Of a stretch of DNA of 64,000 nucleotides, positions 54,127-64,000 are shown one piece after another (the stretch's first letter is position 1; the number at the start of each line of letters is the position of its first letter). The position numbers were made by a program, and so were the translations under genes. The notes below the pieces were generated by a model. The model was not told the origin of the DNA. It did no database searches and saw only the letters and a list, made by a program, of their open reading frames with translations. Source of the stretch: Furcasterigmium furcatum (lineage: Eukaryota > Ascomycota > Sordariomycetes > Glomerellales > Plectosphaerellaceae); the NCBI GenBank assembly GCA_001599815.1, contig BCIA01000001.1, forward strand, positions 372,001 to 436,000, in the 5' to 3' direction.

Positions 54127-55847
54127 GGCTGCGGATTGTGGTCGTCACACAGCGACTTATCGCGCCTCGGGTTCGAGAGGGAGAGACGTGGCGGTGTGTG
54201 GTTGCCGTGGTGGTCGTCGTTGACGTTGATCTTGGTGGGGGTTCCCTCTGGCGGTGGGAGTTGGAAAGAGGGGTGAAGTGAAGCCCAAAACTGTTGCTGG
54301 AGGTCCAAACTGGTATGGTACGGACAGTATGGACCAGATTCGGCCGGCGGAGGGGTGGGATGATACTTTGCTAAGTAGTACGCGCTGGAGGCACAGCCGG
54401 CCGGGGCAATCGCTTGCAGGGAGGGCGACGGAGGCGGGAGTCGTCTGGAAAAGGAAGACGTAAAGAAGGAGCAAAGGCCTCTGTGGGTTGGCTTGCTACG
54501 GGCTGCGAGTACCCTCGTCTCGTCGCGTTGGGGGAGGAGGCACAAAAGCGAGGGGGGTTAAGGCGGGACAACAACAAAAAAATATCGAGGGGCAGAATTA
54601 TTCAGTTTGGCGAGCGGAGTCAGGCGGGAGGGGAGGGGAGGAGCGCGTAAAGCAGTGTCAGTGGGAACGGCGGGTAACGGGGCGCGGGGCCATGACGGCG
54701 GGGCACTAGCGAGATAGTGCAGAGGGGGCGAACAGGTGGCAGTCTTAACAGATGGCCGTTCAGACCTCCACGACGCGGTGGAGCTGGGAACGCTGTAGGT
54801 TACCGTGGTGGAGTTGGGGGAGTTTGAACGCCTGTGGATTTCACAAACTGCCCTATGAACATTCTGTCTCAAGGGGCGGAACGCAAAGCCAGCCAGTCTC
54901 CTGTCCATTCCAGCCTTTGCGTTCGCTTGCTGGCAGACAATGACAGACAAAGAAGGGTAAATGCAGAACCCCCGGACGCCCAGGGGCTGTTAGGCAAGCC
55001 ACTTCTGGCACAAAGGCAGTGCATTCCACTCATGCCGAAGTTTTGGATTGTACATACGTACTGCCTATGTAGCTACTGGCGGGGCAGGTAGGTGCCTTTG
55101 ATGTCTGATCCCACCGGAGGGAGCATGTGATGAATAGCTTATATCCAGCACCCTGACGACAAAGCATAAGCAGCACCAAGACGCAGGGAAACTCAGAAAA
55201 TATCCATCTGTCCTCAGTTTCCCTCCTTTCATTCATGATGACCCTCCGAAGGACAGGGCGATGGTGTATGATGGCTGGCTACGTGAATGCACACTTCCAA
55301 GTTCTGCATTACCCCGCGAATTGAACATCCATGCATGTCTTCTGGTGCTAGCGCAAACAGCTGATAAGATAACCCCACAGGCGGTGACGTTGTGGTCCAG
55401 CCAATGACGATGCTCCTCGCTGTACCCCTCGGATTGAGGCGCTGGATGGAAGCTCCTCCACCAAGAGTCCACCTGCTGCTGCTGCGGCCAGCCCAGTGCT
55501 TCCGGGCTCGATCCCATCACCGGCGGGGTCTCCTTCTTGTCCGTTCCCAGAACACAACACACCCTCCCTCCTCTTCTCATGAGCATCACCCCGTCCCCCC
55601 CTTCTTGATGCCAAGGATTGCTCTGTTTACTACCTAGTCCTGCAATACCATCTCTATTCTCATTCCTCTGATACCACCAAGCTCACCCCGCCTCGCCATC
55701 TGGCATCGTTCTTGATCCGTTGTGCCCGACGAGCTCCCTCCGTCGCAGATCACTCAGACAACCACAGATCAAGCGACTTCACTCGAGTGCCTATCGTCGG
55801 CCCATTGACCCTCGCCCTAGCGATCTGCGATTACCAGGCTCGCCGGC
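54127..55847. other. divergent promoter region, importin and SDS23
   Basis: About 1.7 kb between divergent starts. Minus-strand frames up to 186 codons upstream of the importin look random. The CT-rich part near 55600-55840 is probably the SDS23 leader. No RNA gene or repeat recognised. Confidence 0.5.
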
Positions 55848-57483
55848 ATGGACGCCTCAGCACCAGGCTCCGGCCCTCAGCAAGGAGTCGCCGATCCGCC
55901 CGCCGCGTCCGCATCCGCATCCTCGACGTCGCCCATCCCTCCAGCCGCGCCGAAGCGATCCCCTTCCCAGACGAGCATCACAAAGTCCACATCGCACATC
56001 TCCTCCCACAGGCAGAGCTTTGCCGAAAACCTGCGAAATGCCCCCGGCTCTCCTCGCTCGCAGCGCCACCCCTCCTTCACACAGGCCGCTGTCCAGGAAC
56101 TGCTGAACCACCCTCCCGTCCAGCACCGGTCTCACCAGAACCTGCGCTTTGCCGGCCGTGACTGGCGCGACATCTCCGTCAATGAGCTCGTCTCCCATGA
56201 TGATATCAGATGGGCCAACCTCGACTCCACAGTCGAGGAAGCTTCCATGGTATGTCTTGGTGGTTCATGACTGTGTCCTCTCTCTCTGCTCGAGATATCA
56301 ATGCTGAGCCCAATTAGTCTCTGGTCAAGAACAACCCGACCAATGCCGTCCTCATCCGCGAATCCAGCGACTCCCGAACCGCCATATCCACCTTCGACTT
56401 CAATGACCTCAACTCCTACCTCCTGGTCGTCGTCGGCCGGGCCAAGCCCGACGAGGGCCAGATCCCCCTTTACGACGCGATCGCGCGCAAGGCGGCCGAG
56501 GGGAAGGCCATCACTCTCCGCGATATCCAACCAATCTGCAGGAAAGAGACTCTTGTCTCGCTACCCTTTGACGAGACGCTGGACAAGGCGATCGAGGTCT
56601 TTGGGAGCGGCATACACCGAGTGCTGGTCTGCGGGGCGTCTGGCGATGTCGCGGGTGTTCTCAGTCAGCTCAAGCTGGTCGAGTTCTTCTGGAACGAGGG
56701 CGTCAACTTCCCAGCCATTGACCGACTGTACCCTGTTGTCTTGCGCGATCTTGGCATCGGCACCCATCAGATCATCGCGGTCAAGTGAGTATCCTGTGTC
56801 GACTTGTATGTGTTAGGCACGTGGCTGACAGCCCCAGCTCGGATACGCCCCTCGCCGAGGCCCTCGCCCTCATGAACACCGAAGGCCTGACGAGCGTCGC
56901 CGTCATCGACAACGGCAAGAACGTCGTTGGCAACATATCCACTGCCGACGTGAGGCACCTCACCAACGCCGCCAGCGCCCCCCTGCTCAAGTCGACCTGT
57001 ATGCACTTCATCTCCGTCATCCTCACCGAGCGCGGCGTCGAGCATGGCCGCGACTCCTTCCCCGTCTTCTACGTCAACCCGTATTCCACCCTCGCCCACA
57101 CCGTTGCGAAGCTCGTGGCGACTCACGCCCACCGCATGTGGGTGGTAGAATCGGCATCTCCTTCGCCCTCCGCGCCGGCAACTCCGCTTCTTGCGCCATC
57201 TGGGGGCTCGGTCCTGGTCCCAGGCCCAGGCTCAGCGCCGCCCTCTCCGCTTCCCCAGCAGGCCCAGCACAGCGTGCCTGCTTCCGCCCTGCCCGGAGCC
57301 AATCTCTCCGGCCGCTTGAGCGGCGTCGTGTCCCTGACCGACATCCTCAACCTCTTCGCCAAGTCGTCGGGCCTGAACCCGTCCGACCCCGGCGAGCAGC
57401 GCGCGAGGCGGCGCAGGAGCTCCAGCAGCTCGGTCCGTCCCAGCATCGAGGGATCCCGGGCCAGCATAGACTCGCGGAGGTGA
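55848..57483 (+). CDS. SDS23: Sds23-type CBS-domain protein
   Basis: Exons 55848..56249, 56318..56784, 56838..57483 (504 residues; introns 68 and 53 bp). Sds23/Moc1 proteins restrain PP2A-like phosphatases and affect cell-cycle entry and sexual development in yeasts (family knowledge). The N-terminus is Ser/Pro-rich and probably phosphorylated (SPSQTSITKSTSH). The core has paired CBS modules: SVNELVSHDDIRWANLDSTVEEASM, KETLVSLPFDETLDKAIEVFGSGIHRVLV, DTPLAEALALMNTEGLTSVAVIDNGKNVVGNIS, HTVAKLVATHAHRMWVV and VSLTDILNLFAKSSGLNP. The tail is Arg/Ser-rich (RRRRSSSSSVRPS). Both joins (SM to SLVKNN, AV to NSDTPL) restore the frame and the CBS fold. Confidence 0.92.
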
Positions 57484-57704
57484 TCGAGACACAGACGTCT
57501 AGCAGTCGAGAGAGGACGGGTGGTAGATTAGATGAGCGCACAGGCGGACATATTTTTCACCCAGATGGACCCTTTCATATCTAACCTGACACGTCGCAAT
57601 GGGCGGGTGACTCGAGTATTTCAGCTTATTTATTGGAGTCGGTCGGGAAATATAAGGCGTTTCCAGATACCTTGCCGTTCCGCTGATTGCCCATCCTTGC
57701 TCAC

Positions 57705-58364
57705 TTAGTCTGAATCCTCCTCCCAGGCTTCGCGGAGCGCTTGGTTGAGCGCGAACTGCCGCCGGTACAGCAGCTTGACTCTCGTCGTCCCGCCAGTCGC
57801 CCTGAGCTCCCGCAAGGTCATACTCCGCCCAGTCTCCTCCTCCACAAACACGGTTCGGTCCCCGGGGCACTTCAGGGTTATGCCGTCGTCGTTCCACACG
57901 CCCCACCAGTCCTCGATGGGCTGGCCGTGCAGTATGAACTCCCACGACCTGAGGGCCGGGAACTCCCTCATGGCGTAGCCGCGCCTACCGTTCCCGATGT
58001 ACCTCTCCACCTTCTCCCGCACGTCGATAGCCGCGTGCCGGATGCGCGGCAGCTCGGCGGACAGCAGGCCCACGAGGGCGGCCAGCGGCAACGACCCCTC
58101 CGCGCGGACGCGGTCCTGGTCGAAGTTCACCCAGGTGTAGCCCTGCGGGTGGTCGGTGGCGAAGGCGCGCACGTAGGGACTGTGCCTGCGCGACTCGCGA
58201 CAGGCGTGGAGGACGCCCGGGACAGGGGCGGCGGTGTAAGTCTGGGAGGAGCCGCCCTGGGCCGATCGCTGCCTCACGGGGACGTATCGGGGCCATGCGG
58301 CCTGCTCCCAGATCTGGATGCGCAGCTCTGCTGGGAGGCGCGGGAAGGGGTCGAAGGTCATCAT
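57705..58364 (-). CDS. 2EXR-family protein
   Basis: A single-exon protein of 219 residues with the start at the first of two adjacent ATGs (MMTFDPFPRLPAELRIQIWEQA). The N-terminal FPRLPAELRIQIWEQA and the following VLHACRESR match the 2EXR pattern, a fungal-expanded family of unknown biochemical role. The middle includes GYTWVNFDQDRVRAEG and the C-terminus ends REAWEEDSD. An in-frame ATG at 58445 would add 27 residues (MHSPQRPFPPCEIL..) of unlikely composition, so the shorter model is preferred. The family is common in filamentous ascomycetes, often in many copies; no function can be assigned. Confidence 0.75.
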   Translation of the reverse strand: MMTFDPFPRLPAELRIQIWEQAAWPRYVPVRQRSAQGGSSQTYTAAPVPGVLHACRESRRHSPYVRAFATDHPQGYTWVNFDQDRVRAEGSLPLAALVGLLSAELPRIRHAAIDVREKVERYIGNGRRGYAMREFPALRSWEFILHGQPIEDWWGVWNDDGITLKCPGDRTVFVEEETGRSMTLRELRATGGTTRVKLLYRRQFALNQALREAWEEDSD

Positions 58365-58559
58365 GGTGTTTGCTGGCGAGGGTGTGTAAAAGAGCAGCCG
58401 GGGAAGGATTTCACATGGTGGAAATGGGCGTTGAGGGCTGTGCAAAGCTGGGGGCTTAGATTCGGACTCAGACGTGGATATTTCAAGCGCAATTTGCCTC
58501 CGCCTGGTCCTGGGCTCGCTGCCATGATCATATATCCAACCCGGGCTCTCCTCGCCTCC

Positions 58560-61500
58560 TCATGCCGCGGCCCCTGGGGCCTTCATCAGGATCTTCCCTA
58601 TGCCCTCAATTGAGTTGTTCTCTCCCCAATATTCCCTTATACACACCCAGATTCCCACGCAGATATGCGCCTCTGGGCTTTCGGTCACTGCAAGTCTTGT
58701 CCGTGAACCCGTACGGCTTCCATCCAGGTGGAGTTTTATTAATCCCGTGGCCGAGTACTCTCGCGAGCAAGCGTCCGCCTTCGCGAACCACGTCCGTCCC
58801 TTGTTCGTATGAAACTTTGTCGCGGTTAGCTGAGTACAGAGAGAGAGAGCAGCCCGCGGACGTCGGGGGCAGGTTGTTGTACTTACAGCCAACATGTAGC
58901 CCTCCGGGCTACCAAAAATGGCCTCTTCCAGCCGAGTTGGGACCTCGCCCTCCTCCAGGACCAAGGTGTGCCGCTCGCCGAACTCCATGCCTGCGCTCCT
59001 TCTCATCCTTCCCCCGCCATACTCGAAGACGAGCCCGCCGAGTTCGGTGTCGTTGAAGACGGCGTGGATCTTCGAGACGTGCAGCAGACGCCCCGTGTCG
59101 TCCACATCCCCCCACAGCAGCTTATACGCGACGGGAGCGTCGGAACCTGATCTTATCGTTCCATCCAGTATCAGAGGGCTCGCGTAAGGAGACTCCGGGG
59201 GGAACCTCGCCACCCGGACGTAGTCGAACATCTGGCTGAATCCCCAGACCAGGCCGAGCTGCACCACCGTTAGCAACTATAGCCAGCCGATATTGAAAGA
59301 GTCCTCTTACCAGCTTCTCCTGGACGTTCTCGCGAAACGAGTGCGCCCGCAGCTCGTTCACGCATCCGATGCGGAGCTCAAACAGGTTTGGCTCGGAGCC
59401 CTGCCACTCGATCCTTACCCCGGAAACCGGCACCGCCATCGACGTCTGCCACTCGGCCCCCCCGAGCGGGTGAGTGTCGTCCTCAGGGGCCAGCCAGAAC
59501 GTGAGCCCCGTGATCCTGTCGCCGAGCTCGAAGCGCACAACCGCGGCCTCTCGGAACCACTGCCCGACATAGACCGGGATGTCCGAGTCGAAGAACTCGA
59601 CCCGCAGGCCGGAGACGTGCTCCTCACCGCGCACCGCGCCGACGAGGCCGGCAGAGACCGATATCCTGCGGATGCCGGTCAGCGAGACGGAGGAGAAGCA
59701 GGTAGGCGTGAGAGAGCGAGGCGCGTTTATCTTGAGATGTTCACAGATCGGGACCGTGCGATCCTCCAACCTCCGGGACGGGGGATGGCTCGGCGACGAC
59801 GGGTCCGTGTGCTTTTCGCCTCCTCCCAAGATCCCGTAGGTTTCTAAGGACTTGATTTCCCCTGTCGGCATCTGTAGCGCAGCTTTTGGTCAGATCACCG
59901 CTGTCAAAAAGAAAAGGGGGTAGTCATCTCGAACCTCGACTGCGGCAACGATTCCCCTGATTGCCTCCGAGGCGCATGTGCCCTCTGCTTCATCAGATGT
60001 ATCTTCGGCGCCCACGCTGAAAACCAGCTGTCTATTTGCATTCGTCCTCATCTTTAGGCACTGCCGTTAGCACCAACACCCGTAAACTTACTGTGTTGCC
60101 CGCGGAACTTGAAAGCACTCACTCTGACCGTCGCTCCGGCACCCTTACGGCCGGGTGGGATCTCGGTGTACCGGACGTCAACGACACGTTCTCCACCGGG
60201 GCCGTCAATCGCCAAAGACTGTTCCAGGCAGCTCGTGCGATGGGAGGCTGTGATAGTAATGCCCGTCACGCCATAGCTCGCAGAAGTACCGTCGGCGTAG
60301 AAGAACGCGAAGCCCCTGATGTATACGTCCACGTTGTCGTGGTACGCCACGATCCGGGTGAGCGCAGGGAGCCTGCTCCCATCCGGGCCGCCGAAGTCCA
60401 TGTTGAGGAGGAAGCGGTGCCCCGTCCCGGAAATGGAAAGGTCCAGGGGACCCGGGGCTGTGCCGTCTCTGGGTGGTTCGTCGGGATGCCAGAGAGGCAG
60501 GATAGTCAGCGGCCCGGCGTCCTGAGCGTCTTCGAGTTTTCCCGGGCCATCACTTGCATGTTCCAGAAGGCGTACTGATACGACCCTACAGACCTAGAAA
60601 CTGTGAGTGTTGCTGTCCACCTCGTCGGAGGGAACGTGGACTCACATCAAAGCCGAGCGCCACCCCGGCCGCTCGTGGGCATCGTCTTGCCGTCAGAGCG
60701 GCGATCCCTGCGCCTGCTGGGAGGTCGTGGACGATTCCTGCAGAGAGAGTGGTTATCATCTCTCCACGGCGAAAGCAGAAAGCCATGCCGATCACGCCGC
60801 TCATCGAAGTTGCGACTCGAAGCCCATCCAGACTCGATGTCGTATCAACTGCCAGGATCGTTTCCGAAGTCGGCAGAATGAGTCCGGCACGGGATATCTC
60901 CTTGCCAGCACCATTCCCATCTCGTTCCAGCAACCTCAGCCCACAAACGAAGCTCGCACAGTCAAACGTGATGAAGGAGACCCCAATGCCAATGGACCCG
61001 GACGTTCCAGCTGAAAAGTCGAAAAGCAGGTGAGTGGTCCCGAAGCGGCGGAAGCCGCCCGCAACGGCGTCCAACGGACGGGCACAGTCGACCCTCTCGT
61101 GTCCTTCCACGGCATGTCCGATGTCGTATCCTCGCGAGCGCAGGCAGGATGTCAAAGAGGGCGTATCCTCCAGGAGCAAGTCTTGTTGAAGGAGGGGTAC
61201 AAGGCAGCTGGTGACATGTTCGAGACATTGCCAGATGCGTTCCCGGTTGCGCACATGTCCCGAGATGGACGTATCCGCCAGCGCTTCCTGGACGTCCGAG
61301 TACAGCCTTCGCCAGTCGAAGCCCTGTCCTGCGGTTCCCGGGTGGCCCAGGACGTCTAAGAAACCCATTTCCCTCTCTGGCGAGAACCGACTGCGCCAGA
61401 ATGACTGAGGAAGATCAGCAGGCGCCGAGAGACAGGCTGCGGCCCTGGATGCGAGGCGTAAGTTGCAGAGGTCCGAGGAGCACAAGGCGCTCATCACGAC

Positions 61501-62258
61501 AAGGGCCACCTCGGAGGGCAGCCGTGCGAAGAAGTCTTGGGGGTCCGGGGGTCCGAGCAGTCTGATACGCGAGAAGGCCGCTTCTAAGGATGACGAGGCC
61601 GGCCGCTCATAGAGGCTCAGATCGGGGATAGTCGGTTCGGCGCGGAGGAACATCCAGTCCTCGGGAAGTTCGCCAACCTGGGGCGTGTTCTCGAACCCCG
61701 AAGGCGCCCAGAACGCCGAGGCCCCGCCAAAATCGTGAGCCGGGAAGAAATCCGAGAAGTCGTCTGTCGGAAGACAGCGGAAGAGGTCCAGCAGATGGCG
61801 GGCGACCTGATGCTCGTCCGGCGGCGCACCCAGGGATGCGGCGAGCTTCCCCAGGAGGAGATCCCAGCACGCACAGTGGAAGGCATATATCCATTCGTCT
61901 TGAGGGCGTGCCCCCGGGTCCAACTCCTCCAGATTGGCTTGGGATTTGACATACGACGATGTCACATCGTCGGGAGCGTAGATGAGGTCCAGTGATATGT
62001 CGACGTAGCCGACGCCCGTGAGCCTGGCGGATCCCTGCGCGGATAGCTTCTTGACTATATGTGTCCCGGAGGTGTCAGATACTCTCGAGAATCACTCGTC
62101 TGAATCACTTGTCAGTAAGTACCTGCTCGCACTTCGTAGTTCCAGTCGAGAACCAAGCCTATCTGGGGACGTTCGTTCAGGTCGATGAAGACATCACCAC
62201 AGAGGCTGCAGATCAGCGCCGACGGGTGTAGATAGCCCTGATCGTGATGGAACCTCAT
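58560..62258 (-). CDS. F-box protein of a filamentous-fungal family (DUF7600-like C-terminal part)
   Basis: Seven exons: 62258..62123, 62054..60646, 60593..60123, 60051..59935, 59871..59311, 59258..58887, 58814..58560 (1106 residues; introns 52-72 bp). The N-terminus (MRFHHDQGYLHPSALICSLCGDVF, LIYAPDDVTSS, then FHCACWDLL) has CxxC and CxC pairs that could bind zinc. An F-box-like block lies near residue 210: DFFARLPSEVALVVMSALCSSDLCNLRLASRAAACL. The rest is a beta-rich unknown region (HLLFDFSAGTSGSIGIG; SKIHAVFNDTELGGLVFEYG) similar to proteins annotated DUF7600 in fungi. The likely role is substrate selection for an SCF ubiquitin ligase; the target is unknown. All joins fit phase, and the exon 3/4 junction uses donor gtgagt and branch gctaac. 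Intron 6 is 72 nt without a stop. Confidence 0.75.
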
Positions 62259-62850
62259 TACGGAGGATACCAGTGGAGAGGGACTGAAATGCGATGAATT
62301 TATGTGGATGGGCCTGAGGTAAAGTGTGGTACACTGGAGAGGTTATGAGGACGTTCAAGTTGGTGAGTGACGCGACTCCTTGTTAGGCCAGTACTAGGTA
62401 AGAATGAGATGCTTCCACTTGCATACAACCTAGTACATCGTCTATGCGGCCTCATCCGACCTGCTTACTCTTTAACTGGTCCGGCCGGCCAGCTGTTCTG
62501 CCGCGCCAGCATTTATCTCCACTGGTGGTGAAGAATGTCTCCCGCAGGACTGGCCCAGAGCTCAAGCCAGTTCTTCAAGTAGTAGAAGCTCACGTCGTGT
62601 CGAATACCAACTGAGGTAGTAGTTCAAGAAATAGGGGGATTTGTACTCGAGCTGTTAGCCCAGTGCTTGCCATCCACCCGCGGCACTAACACCACTAACA
62701 CCGCGCGCCAGTCCTCCAAAAGCCCGGGCCCCACCGAAAATCTTCGACCTCAAATTCACCTTCACTTCACCTTCAAGTTCACTCTCACCTGGACAACTTA
62801 CCCTCAACCATCGCCCCTCACCCCTTCACGCAAACACCACACCCCCAGTC
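62259..62850. other. divergent promoter region
   Basis: Between the F-box gene (minus) and the Rsa3-like gene (plus). No RNA gene, repeat or open frame of note. Confidence 0.5.
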
Positions 62851-63168
62851 ATGTCCGCAGACTTCCCCTCCTTCTACCTCCAGCGCGCCACGCGCGAGTT
62901 CGCGGAGGACCTCGACAAGATCCGCCTCGCCGACGACTTCAAGCCCGACTCCTCCATCCCCTTCCTCGTCCACGCCCTCCAGCAGGGCGCCGCCCTCTAC
63001 CCGGAAGCAGACCGCGCCCGCGTCATGGCCCCGCCAGAGGCGATCGCCGCCGCCTCTGCCACGGAGGAAGACGACGCCGCTGCCCCCGCGGCGGTGGAGG
63101 AGGACGCCAAGCCCCGGAAGGAGGCCAAGGAGAAGAAGAAGAAGCGCAAGAGCGAGGGCCGCGCGTGA
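62851..63168 (+). CDS. Rsa3-like ribosome assembly protein
   Basis: A frame of 105 residues. Rsa3 helps assemble pre-60S ribosomal particles in the nucleolus. The domain is at the very N-terminus: FYLQRATREFAEDLDKIRLADDF, then PFLVHALQQGAALYPEADRARVM, close to the Rsa3 domain. The C-terminus is a basic tail (KEAKEKKKKRKSEGRA) that could be a nucleolar signal. In relatives I recall, the acidic/basic region precedes the domain; here the order is reversed. The stop (TGA) overlaps a perfect donor (gtgagt) at the end of the frame, so a second exon cannot be excluded. The ATG follows a typical CT-rich leader. Confidence 0.7.
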   Translation: MSADFPSFYLQRATREFAEDLDKIRLADDFKPDSSIPFLVHALQQGAALYPEADRARVMAPPEAIAAASATEEDDAAAPAAVEEDAKPRKEAKEKKKKRKSEGRA

Positions 63169-63846
63169 GTGCTCTGTCGGACTTGGGATCTTCCCGGATG
63201 AGGGAGAGCAGGGTTGGGATCTTCCGCGTCGCATGCCGCCATGACGGAGGCATCACGGCGCCCACATCCACCCGCTGCGCCATCCATCTCACCCCGCGCC
63301 CTCTCGACGGCTCGGAAACTTCACCGAAAGGGACCCAGCTACCGCGAAGCCAGGGGTCGGGCACGACAGATGAGAGTGGCAAGGGCATGTCCCGACAACA
63401 GGGCGACAACATGCGCACCCCGGCGGCCATGCCCCAAGCTTCTCCGCCTCAGTTACCAGCACGCCACTGCTGCAACAAACCGAAGAACATGCGCTTCAGA
63501 CAGCCGACAAACCATCTGCGGTTACAAAAGACCCACGGCGGTGGCGTAAACCGCCGGTAATTCGGGCGACTGCCGCACAGCACGAGACTCCAGAGGGAGT
63601 GCCACACGGGTCACGCACCGTCTCGTCACGGAGGCTTAACTTCGACGCAGGGGATGGACTTGATGAAGGACCTTGTCTAGAAGGCACAGGTGTAGCTAGG
63701 GTACCTTATACAATGAGGATCTAATAGCGCCTCGTCTAATCGAAACTGCCGGGCCACAAACTTCTGCGTCCTCCACCACTCACCCATTACTCTTTTTCAT
63801 CCCCTCGCCGCGAGCACTGTTGCCTCCTCTCCAGTGGCCTGTTTTT
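63169..63846. other. intergenic region
   Basis: About 680 bp. Only short, Arg/Pro-rich frames. No gene, repeat or RNA recognised. Confidence 0.5.
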
Positions 63847-64000
63847 TAATGTTCGACCCGTCGTAGGGCGGCCTCCTTGCGCACAGCCCAGCCCTTGATG
63901 GCCAGAACGGTGATGACCCAGGCCATCAGCAGACCCGAGAGGCCCATGGTTACTGTGTACATGACCATGGCATCGAGCTTGTAGTGGACCATGCCCTCCA
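63847..64000 (-). CDS. C-terminus of a membrane protein (5' part outside the window)
   Basis: The reading frame enters from the right edge and stops at TAA 63849-63847. The 50 visible residues are YKLDAMVMYTVTMGLSG, then LLMAWVITVLAIKGWAV, then RKEAALRRVEH. One clear membrane helix is followed by a basic cytosolic tail. The family cannot be named from this fragment. A T-rich stretch follows the stop. Confidence 0.6.

Noticed and set aside
1..64000. A secondary-metabolite cluster or transposon
   Set aside because: No NRPS, PKS, terpene cyclase, transposase, reverse transcriptase or long terminal repeat was recognised; the only repeat is the small two-copy element.

Overview
The window is a euchromatic, gene-rich piece of a filamentous ascomycete genome (Pezizomycotina, most likely Sordariomycetes). 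The reasons are the short GT-AG introns (mostly 50-75 bp) with CTAAC-type branch points, GC-rich third codon positions, a white-collar blue-light receptor, a fungal STAND/NLR protein, 2EXR and F-box families, and an RTA1-type membrane protein. It has about 23 protein-coding genes, one intron-containing tRNA-Trp, and one small decayed dispersed repeat present in two copies. It is not prokaryotic, so there are no operons and no CRISPR.

Layout. 1-4.4 kb: UDP-glucose:glycoprotein glucosyltransferase (5' end cut by the window), convergent with RAD54 (4.8-7.2 kb, minus). 7.9 kb: tRNA-Trp. 8.2-9.1 kb: a mitochondrial carrier. 9-23 kb is a looser accessory-like stretch: a small cysteine-rich secreted protein, a GliT-like FAD dithiol oxidoreductase, a disordered protein, an RTA1-like membrane protein, a secreted protein whose 3' end runs into a repeat, a tiny membrane protein, and a larger secreted protein with a frameshift at a C9 run. 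23.6-26.5 kb: a Helo-like/NB-ARC/TPR STAND protein with an apparent frameshift near its N-terminus. 27-29.8 kb: Inp1. 31-32.4 kb: UsgS-like membrane protein. 33-34.8 kb: formamidase with a repeat inside its last intron. 35-36.3 kb: OTU1 deubiquitinase with two zinc fingers. 37.3-40.9 kb: RSC1/RSC2-type bromodomain-BAH protein with a GC-AG intron and a 517-bp intron. 42.5-44.1 kb: NYN-domain protein. 45.6-48.7 kb: white collar-1. 50.6-54.1 kb: karyopherin Pse1/Kap121. 55.8-57.5 kb: Sds23 CBS protein. 57.7-58.4 kb: 2EXR protein. 58.6-62.3 kb: seven-exon F-box protein. 62.9-63.2 kb: Rsa3-like ribosome assembly factor. 63.85 kb to the end: C-terminus of a membrane protein.

Most genes are independent housekeeping functions (ER folding control, recombination, nuclear import, chromatin remodelling, light sensing, ribosome assembly). 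I see no biosynthetic cluster. The items most worth a second look are the broken NLR, the repeat pair with its 31-bp tandem units, the C9 frameshift, the orphan GliT-like enzyme with two possible starts, the RSC1 long intron with a strong hairpin, and the doubled zinc finger in OTU1. Exon boundaries were read by eye from splice consensus, reading-frame continuity and remembered family similarity; none was checked by alignment or transcript data.
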